Of a stretch of DNA of 11,414 nt, positions 6,370-11,414 are shown in pieces. Source of the DNA: JBLIDK01 sp047632595 (GTDB taxonomy: Bacteria; Bacteroidota; Bacteroidia; Sphingobacteriales; Sphingobacteriaceae); assembly GCA_047632595.1 (NCBI GenBank), contig JBLIDK010000060.1, forward strand, positions 1 through 11,414, written 5' to 3'. Each line of letters begins with the position of its first letter. The stretch's first letter is position 1. The position numbers and the translations under genes are program-made. The notes under the pieces are model-generated. The model ran no database searches and had not been told where the DNA came from. It was given only the letters and a program-made list of their open reading frames with translations.

Positions 6370-6937
6370 AATTACTTCTATCATGTTATTTACCTCTGTG
6401 ATAATAAGTTCATGCACAGATAACTATACCCCAAAACCTAAAGGATATCATCGTATTGAGTATCCTGCGGTTGAATATGCAGAGTTTTCAAATGAGTGCC
6501 CTTTTACCTTAGAGTATCCAACTTATGGCTCAATGGTTTTAGATCCAGATCCACGCTCTGAACTTTGCTGGTACAACCTAGAAATGCCAATATTTGATGC
6601 CAAACTGCATTTTAGTTATAAGAACATTTCCGATAGAGAAGTTTTTATGCGGTTAACTGAAGATGCTAGAACTTTTGTTTACAAGCATGTTGTTAAGGCT
6701 GATGGTATTAAAGAAGAGGTTATTTACGATACAACTTTGAACAAGTTTGGGATGTTTTATAGCATTGAAGGAAATACAGCTAACAATCTTCAATTTTTTG
6801 TTACTGATAGTACCACTCATTTTTTAAGAGGTGCATTGTACTTTAATGCAAAACCTCAAATAGATTCAATTCAACCAGTGTTAGATTTTGTAGCAAAGGA
6901 TATTCAGCACATGCTGAAAACTTTAGAGTGGAAATAA
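6359..6937 (+). CDS. gldD: GldD, gliding motility lipoprotein
   Basis: The 192-aa product has a lipoprotein signal peptide (MIIRITSIMLFTSVIISSC) with the lipid-accepting cysteine at C19. The GldD signature YTPKPKGYHRIEYP follows at 23-36. The rest is a compact beta-rich domain ending in DIQHMLKTLEWK. GldD is required for gliding and is linked to type IX secretion in Flavobacterium johnsoniae; it should sit in the cell envelope, exported by Sec and then lipidated. It overlaps the end of gldE by 11 nt in another frame, so translation is probably coupled. M9 is a possible second start but would leave only ten residues before C19. Its stop lies 6 nt from the gmk stop on the other strand, with no terminator in between. 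Confidence 0.93.
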   Translation: MIIRITSIMLFTSVIISSCTDNYTPKPKGYHRIEYPAVEYAEFSNECPFTLEYPTYGSMVLDPDPRSELCWYNLEMPIFDAKLHFSYKNISDREVFMRLTEDARTFVYKHVVKADGIKEEVIYDTTLNKFGMFYSIEGNTANNLQFFVTDSTTHFLRGALYFNAKPQIDSIQPVLDFVAKDIQHMLKTLEWK

Positions 6938-6943
6938 TCTACA

Positions 6944-7513
6944 TTAAGCTTTTAAAAATGCTTCAACAAGATCAGTAGCTTCATGTATTGCTATTTCCAA
7001 CACATCGTTTACCACAATCTTATCAAATTTATTAGCGTAACTAAGTTCAAATTCAGCCTTGTTAAGCCTTGTCTCTAAACTATGTGTATCATCTGTACCT
7101 CTTTTAACCAGTCTTGTTTTTAACGCTTCAATTGATGGAGGTTGAATAAATATTGTTAATGCATTTGGCCCATATTGATTCTTAATATTTAAAGCACCTT
7201 CTACATCTATATCAAAAATAGCCACATTTCCAGAAGAATGAATTCGGGATAATTCAGACTTAAGAGTACCATAAAAAAGACCCTCATAAACCTCTTCCCA
7301 TTCTATAAAGGCATCATCAGAAATGCTATGTTTAAATTCTTCAACCGTTAAAAAATGATAATGTACTCCGTCTTCTTCTCCTTTACGGATAGTTCGGGTA
7401 GTCGCAGATATGGAAAATTGCAGTTGCGGAAAATTTTCCAGCAATTGCCTTACAATCGTGGTTTTTCCAGCACCTGATGGGGAAGAAAATATAAGTAGTT
7501 TTGGCGCTGACAT
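6944..7513 (-). CDS. gmk: Guanylate kinase
   Basis: Gmk phosphorylates GMP to GDP with ATP in purine nucleotide metabolism and recycles GMP. The 189-aa protein has the normal family length. The P-loop is SPSGAGKTT (11-19). GMP-binding residues are recognisable: S36, R40 and R43 in SATTRTIRKGEEDG, Y52, E71 in EWEEV, Y81 in YGT, and D101 in DIDVEGA. The lid region holds R134 and R138 (LKTRLVKRG). The start is ATG at 7511-7513, 4 nt after the yicC stop, so it is the third gene of the transporter-yicC-gmk operon. The yicC-gmk order is common in bacteria. The gene converges on gldD with a 6-nt gap. Confidence 0.97.
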   Translation of the reverse strand: MSAPKLLIFSSPSGAGKTTIVRQLLENFPQLQFSISATTRTIRKGEEDGVHYHFLTVEEFKHSISDDAFIEWEEVYEGLFYGTLKSELSRIHSSGNVAIFDIDVEGALNIKNQYGPNALTIFIQPPSIEALKTRLVKRGTDDTHSLETRLNKAEFELSYANKFDKIVVNDVLEIAIHEATDLVEAFLKA

Positions 7514-7517
7514 ATTG

Positions 7518-8393
7518 CTAAATCACATTAAGGGTTAGTTCTTTAATTTTTTCAAGGTTGTCTTTCATTACAACCACATGTTGTTGTAATTCCATATCAT
7601 TGGCTTTACTTCCAATAGTGTTTATTTCACGTCCTATTTCTTGACCAATAAAGCCTAATTTTTTACCGTTTGCCGATTCAGTTCTAAGAACCTTCAAGAA
7701 GTAATCGATGTGACCTTTTAAACGAACTTTTTCTTCGTTAATATCAATTTTTTCGATGTAATAAACCAATTCTTGCTCTAGTCTATTTTCATCAATCTTG
7801 TCTTTACCTACTTGAGTTTCTAAAAGGTTTTTTATACGATCGCTTATTTTATTAATTCGACCAGTGTCTTTTTTACTTACAGAATCAAGCTCAGTGCCAA
7901 TGTTACCCATACTATTAAGCAAGTCATCTTCCATTTTCTTGCCTTCTTCCAGTCTAAAGTTCTTAACCTTTTTGAAACATTCACCAACGGCTTCAAGAAC
8001 TACTTTCCACTCATCCTCGTTAAATGATTCTTCATCAGAAGTAATAACATCTGGTAGCGACATGCAGGCTTCTAATAAACCTTCAGTGCCTTCTCCTAGC
8101 CCTGTGGCAATAGTTTTAAGATCGTTGTAATACGATTGAACTAGTTTTGAGTTGATATTGCTTTTACCTTTTGAGCTTTCACCTTTTTCAATTGTAATTC
8201 CAAGAAAAACCTTTCCTCTTATTAGTTCATGACTTACTAAATTTCTTAATTCTAGTTCTTTCTCACTGTAACTTTTAGGAAGTTTTGTGTGAAGGTCAAG
8301 AAATTTACTGTTTAACGTTTTGATCTCAATTGTTATCTGTGAGTCGTTAAAGTTGGTTTTTGCCAGGCCAAAGCCGGTCATTGATTCAATCAT
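7518..8393 (-). CDS. yicC: YicC/YloC-family endoribonuclease
   Basis: The 291-aa protein matches the YicC family from end to end. It begins MIESMTGFGLAKTNF, the family's N-terminal signature. The N-terminal YicC domain covers about 1-155 and the C-terminal DUF1732 domain about 205-291, with KKLGFIGQEIGREINTIGSK (244-263). Members of this family are reported to be endoribonucleases (YloC of Bacillus subtilis) or to act in small-RNA turnover (YicC of E. coli). The exact substrate here is unknown. The conserved pairing with gmk, 4 nt downstream, supports the assignment. The upstream transporter stop lies 1 nt before its ATG, so translation is likely coupled. Acidic residues in the last domain (E207, E214, E252, E255) are candidates for metal binding by inference only. 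Confidence 0.93.
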   Translation of the reverse strand: MIESMTGFGLAKTNFNDSQITIEIKTLNSKFLDLHTKLPKSYSEKELELRNLVSHELIRGKVFLGITIEKGESSKGKSNINSKLVQSYYNDLKTIATGLGEGTEGLLEACMSLPDVITSDEESFNEDEWKVVLEAVGECFKKVKNFRLEEGKKMEDDLLNSMGNIGTELDSVSKKDTGRINKISDRIKNLLETQVGKDKIDENRLEQELVYYIEKIDINEEKVRLKGHIDYFLKVLRTESANGKKLGFIGQEIGREINTIGSKANDMELQQHVVVMKDNLEKIKELTLNVI

Positions 8394-8394
8394 G

Positions 8395-9315
8395 TTATAA
8401 TTTATTTAAAACAAAGGTTTTAATGTTAATGAATTGCTCTCTAGTAACACTCACTAAATATACTCCCAAAATTACCAAAATAGATAATAAAGACTTCCTT
8501 AAAGTTAAGGTATCGCTTCCCGCTAAGGTGGCAATAATTGTTGCAAGTACTGGTTGTAAAAATATATATGCCCCAACCACCGACGAATTTACATAAGTTA
8601 ATGCCCATGCGTTTGCTAAGTAAGCAAAAATAGTAATACCAAATATTACGTAAGCAATCGACCACCAACTTGTTGGATCTAAATGAAACCAATCTACGGC
8701 CATAAATTCATTGTACGAAAATGGTAAAATCATCATAAACCCGAAAATGAAGGACCATTTTACAATGGTTATGGGGTTGTATTTTGTTAAAAGTGGTTTT
8801 ACTAATACCAAGTAGGTGGCATAGGACATTGCATTCAAAGCCACTAATAAATTACCTGTTGTATTATCCGAGCTGAAAGTTAAGCTGTTTCCGGCAATGA
8901 GAAAGAATGCTCCAATTAGTCCAAGTAAAATTCCGAATATTTTTCTACCACTTACGCGTTCCTTAAGGTAAACTCCTGCAAAAACTACAACAAATATTGG
9001 TGCAGTTATCATCATCACTGAAGCGTTAATAGGTGTTGTTAAACTCAACCCTTTAAAAAACAGCATGGTGTTTAGGGTAACTCCAAAAAAGCTACAAACA
9101 AAAAGCAGGGCCAAATCTTTCCAGCTTTTCACTTTTTCTCTTATAAAAAGGGCGTGAAAAAGTAAAATGAAGAATCCTGCAACAGCAACTCTTGTTAAAA
9201 CAAAACCAAACGGCTGTATTATAGAAGGCATAATGATTTTTGCCACCGTAAAATTGCCAGCATAGAACGCTGCAACCAGAAAAAGAGCTGGATGAACCAG
9301 TTTTTTTGCCTTCAT
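8395..9315 (-). CDS. EamA/DMT-family membrane transporter
   Basis: The 306-aa protein is hydrophobic throughout and shows about ten membrane segments arranged as two EamA repeats (about 8-140 and 152-290). The end of the first repeat has the typical PIFVVVFAGVYLKERVSGRK followed by IFGILLGLIGAFFLIAG. Family members export amino acids, metabolites or other small molecules across the inner membrane; the substrate cannot be read from the sequence. The start is ATG at 9313-9315. It is the first gene of a unit with yicC and gmk; its stop lies 1 nt from the yicC start. It diverges from aspS, with 90 nt between the start codons, and a weak minus-strand -7-like TACCCTTG (9359-9366) is present. Confidence 0.9.
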   Translation of the reverse strand: MKAKKLVHPALFLVAAFYAGNFTVAKIIMPSIIQPFGFVLTRVAVAGFFILLFHALFIREKVKSWKDLALLFVCSFFGVTLNTMLFFKGLSLTTPINASVMMITAPIFVVVFAGVYLKERVSGRKIFGILLGLIGAFFLIAGNSLTFSSDNTTGNLLVALNAMSYATYLVLVKPLLTKYNPITIVKWSFIFGFMMILPFSYNEFMAVDWFHLDPTSWWSIAYVIFGITIFAYLANAWALTYVNSSVVGAYIFLQPVLATIIATLAGSDTLTLRKSLLSILVILGVYLVSVTREQFINIKTFVLNKL

Positions 9316-9371
9316 CTTACAAAAGAACAGAAATTAGTTGCTTGTTCCTAAGTTCCTACAAGGGTATTTAA

Positions 9372-9379
9372 TACTTTTG
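9372..9379 (+). promoter_or_regulatory. Candidate -7 promoter element for aspS
   Basis: TACTTTTG exactly matches the Bacteroidota -7 consensus TAnnTTTG and ends 26 nt before the ATG of aspS. It should give a start of transcription near 9384-9387. A well-placed -33 TTG is not evident (the nearest, 9342-9344, is 27 nt away). It overlaps the alternative GTG start at 9379, which argues for the ATG at 9406. Confidence 0.5.
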
Positions 9380-9405
9380 TGAATAATTCATTAAAAAAGT
9401 CAATA

Positions 9406-11163
9406 ATGTATAGAACTCATACTTGCGGTGAACTCCGTATTGAAGATGTAAACAAGAAAGTAACCCTTTGCGGTTGGGTACAAAAAAGCAGAGATTTAGG
9501 TGGATTGACTTTTATTGACATTCGCGATAGATATGGGATAACTCAACTTGCTTTTAATGAAGATGAGAATAAAGCCTTAACCACCGAAGCCCGTAAATCG
9601 GGTAGAGAGTTCGTAATTCAAATCACAGGTACGGTAATTGAACGAACTAGCAAGAATAAAAAAATGCTTACTGGCGAAGTTGAAATCAAAGTGGAAAAAT
9701 TTGAGATTTTAAATCCTGCCTTGGTGCCTCCTTTTATTATTGATGATGAAACTGACGGGGGAGAAGAGCTACTGATGAAATATCGTTACTTGGATTTACG
9801 TAGACCCAAAATGCGTGCAAACTTAGAGTTACGTCATAAGGTGATGCAGGTTACTCGCAGGTTTTTAGATAGCGAAGCATTTATTGAAGTTGAAACGCCT
9901 ATTTTAATTAAGTCTACTCCAGAAGGTGCTCGTGACTTTTTAGTGCCATCAAGAATGAACCAAGGGCAGTTTTATGCTTTACCTCAATCGCCACAAACGT
10001 TTAAACAATTGCTAATGGTAAGTGGTTTGGATAAATACTTCCAAATTGTGAAATGCTTTAGAGACGAAGATTTACGTGCGGATAGACAACCAGAATTTAC
10101 TCAGATTGACTGTGAAATGTCTTTTGTTGAGCGTGATGATATCTTAAATATCTTTGAAGCTTTAATGAAAAAACTTTTCAAAGAGGTTAAAGAAGTAGAC
10201 TTACTTGATTTCCCAAGAATCACTTATGCTGATGCAATGAAATACTATGGCTCAGATAAGCCAGATGTTCGTTTTGACATGAAGTTTGTTGACTTTACAG
10301 AAAAGGCACAAAACAAAGGTTTTAATGTGTTTGATGAAGCAGAAATAGTAATAGGAATTGTTGCCGAAGGTTGTGCTTCTTACTCAAGAAAGCAAGTTGA
10401 TGCCTTAACAGACTATGTAAGAAAGCCACAAATTGGTGCTAAAGGCATGGTTTATGTGAAATTTAATGAAGATGGAACCGCAAAATCATCGGTTGATAAG
10501 TTTTACTCAGCAGAACAACTTCAAGAATGGAAAGAACTTTCAAAAGCTAAAGATGGCGACCTGTTGTTGATTCTTTCTGGACCTGAAACACCTACTCAAA
10601 ATGCCTTGAACGAACTACGTTTACACATGGCACGAGAATTAGGTTTAATGGATAAGAATGTGTTTTCTCCGCTTTGGGTTGTTGACTTCCCGCTTTTTGA
10701 ATGGGATGAAGACACGCAGCGTTTTTACGCTATGCATCATCCATTTACTTCAGTTAAACCTGGAGATGAGGACTTGTTTGCTAAAGACAAAGGAGCGGTT
10801 CGTGCAAATGCTTACGATATGGTTATCAACGGAGTTGAAGTTGGTGGTGGATCTATCAGAATTCATGATAAAAACAAGCAAAAACAAATGTTTGATGCGC
10901 TTGGAATGTCTGAAGAAGAAGCAAAAGAGCAATTTGGATTCTTAATGAACGCTTTTGAATATGGTGCACCGCCACATGGTGGTATTGCTTTTGGTTTTGA
11001 CCGTTTGTGTGCCTTGTTTGCCGGAGTTGAATCTATTAGAGACGTAATTGCATTCCCTAAAAACAATTCAGGTAGAGATGTAATGATTGATAGTCCATCT
11101 GCAATTGACAAAGAGCAAATGACAGAGCTTGGCCTAGACCTAAAAGTTGTAGCTAAGGCCTAA
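9406..11163 (+). CDS. aspS: Aspartyl-tRNA synthetase
   Basis: AspRS attaches aspartate to tRNA-Asp using ATP. The 585-aa protein is of the bacterial type. It has an N-terminal OB-fold anticodon-binding domain (1-105, starting MYRTHTCGELRIED), a class II catalytic core with motif 1 around EAFIEVETP (157-165), the QSPQTFKQLLM loop (194-204), motif 2 FRDEDLRADRQPEFTQIDCE (218-237), the bacterial GAD insertion (about 286-395), and motif 3 GIAFGFDRL (526-534). FPKNNSGRDVMIDSPS follows, as usual in Bacteroidota. A GTG at 9379 would add nine residues (MNNSLKKSI), but the ATG at 9406 gives the standard family N-terminus and lies downstream of the promoter element. Its last 24 nt overlap the receptor gene on the other strand. 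Confidence 0.97.
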   Translation: MYRTHTCGELRIEDVNKKVTLCGWVQKSRDLGGLTFIDIRDRYGITQLAFNEDENKALTTEARKSGREFVIQITGTVIERTSKNKKMLTGEVEIKVEKFEILNPALVPPFIIDDETDGGEELLMKYRYLDLRRPKMRANLELRHKVMQVTRRFLDSEAFIEVETPILIKSTPEGARDFLVPSRMNQGQFYALPQSPQTFKQLLMVSGLDKYFQIVKCFRDEDLRADRQPEFTQIDCEMSFVERDDILNIFEALMKKLFKEVKEVDLLDFPRITYADAMKYYGSDKPDVRFDMKFVDFTEKAQNKGFNVFDEAEIVIGIVAEGCASYSRKQVDALTDYVRKPQIGAKGMVYVKFNEDGTAKSSVDKFYSAEQLQEWKELSKAKDGDLLLILSGPETPTQNALNELRLHMARELGLMDKNVFSPLWVVDFPLFEWDEDTQRFYAMHHPFTSVKPGDEDLFAKDKGAVRANAYDMVINGVEVGGGSIRIHDKNKQKQMFDALGMSEEEAKEQFGFLMNAFEYGAPPHGGIAFGFDRLCALFAGVESIRDVIAFPKNNSGRDVMIDSPSAIDKEQMTELGLDLKVVAKA

Positions 11164-11414
11164 ATTACCGTAGTAGTTAATGCCAGCACTGGGATTGTAA
11201 TACTTATCTCGAACGGCATTAAGCTGATAAAATGATGAATAGTTGGTGTTGAACAGATTGTTTACGCCAACTTTCGTATTTAAGGCCATTTTGTTTTTCA
11301 GTAATTTTTGGCTGTAGCCGATGGAAACGTTCACTAAAGTATAGGCATCGGCAAAGTGAGAATTGTTATTTGTTAATGCTTGCTTGCCGTAGTAATAAAC
11401 TCCTGAGATAATAG
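11140..11414 (-). CDS. TonB-dependent outer-membrane receptor, C-terminal end (partial)
   Basis: The frame is open from the right edge to TAG at 11140-11142 and gives 90 residues; the gene's beginning lies outside the window. A GTG at 11332-11334 is an internal valine, because the coding character continues upstream to the edge (IISGVYYYGKQAL, then NNNSHFADAYTLV). The pattern is that of the last strands of an outer-membrane beta barrel: YTLVNVSIGYSQKL, then VGVNNLFNTNYSS (the common VNNLFN-Y motif of TonB-dependent receptors), RDKYYNPSAGINYYG, and LGLSYNF with a terminal phenylalanine, the usual outer-membrane sorting signal. Such receptors take up siderophores, haem or other large nutrients; the substrate cannot be told. 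The last 24 nt lie within the aspS coding region on the opposite strand. Confidence 0.85.
   Translation of the reverse strand, partial: IISGVYYYGKQALTNNNSHFADAYTLVNVSIGYSQKLLKNKMALNTKVGVNNLFNTNYSSFYQLNAVRDKYYNPSAGINYYGNLGLSYNF

Noticed and set aside
7864..8130. Plus-strand Ser-rich reading frame inside yicC
   Set aside because: Antisense shadow of a clearly conserved gene; low-complexity composition and no start context.
10863..11111. Minus-strand reading frame within aspS
   Set aside because: Antisense to the motif 3 region of AspRS; no family resemblance.
11140..11334. A short complete gene starting at GTG 11332-11334
   Set aside because: The frame continues without a stop to the right edge with receptor-like barrel sequence, so the GTG is an internal valine of a larger gene.
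1..11414. Mobile element, CRISPR array, toxin-antitoxin or defence system
   Set aside because: Read on both strands, I see no transposase, integrase, spaced direct repeats or toxin/antitoxin pair; the genes are core functions in a typical Bacteroidota order.

Overview
The window looks like ordinary chromosomal DNA of an AT-rich member of the Bacteroidota, most likely Flavobacteriia. Four things point there: the gliding/type IX secretion pair gldE-gldD beside mutY and ssb; exact TAnnTTTG promoter elements; no Shine-Dalgarno sequences in front of genes; and a 29-residue ribosomal protein of the AURKAIP1/COX24 (bS22/mS38) type. I see no prophage, insertion sequence, CRISPR array, tRNA or rRNA gene. 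No clearly new defence or mobile system is visible.

Layout from left to right. Positions 1-231 are non-coding and rich in hairpins, closed by a strong symmetric terminator (232-273). A minus-strand block follows, read from right to left: an HU-family DNA-binding protein (2949-3236), a membrane-anchored TPR protein (2109-2921), the tiny bS22-like protein (2007-2096), a terminator (1974-2000), then ribonuclease G (286-1836). A divergent intergenic region (3237-3377) separates this from the plus-strand run mutY (3378-4427), ssb (4434-4910), gldE (4984-6369) and gldD (6359-6937). Facing gldD is a tightly packed minus-strand operon: EamA-family transporter (8395-9315), yicC (7518-8393) and gmk (6944-7513). 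The plus-strand gene aspS (9406-11163) diverges from the transporter. Its 3' end overlaps, tail to tail, the end of a TonB-dependent receptor gene that runs off the right edge (11140-11414).

Several genes share themes. HU, the bS22-like protein, RNase G and YicC concern nucleoid, ribosome and RNA processing. MutY and SSB serve DNA repair and replication. GldE and GldD serve gliding motility and type IX secretion. Gmk and AspRS are housekeeping enzymes.

The points most worth a second look are the 29-codon ribosomal-protein gene with its own terminator in front of rng, the TPR reading frame lying in phase behind HU, the hairpin cluster at the left edge, the 24-nt convergent overlap of aspS with the receptor gene, and three genes whose only reasonable start is TTG.
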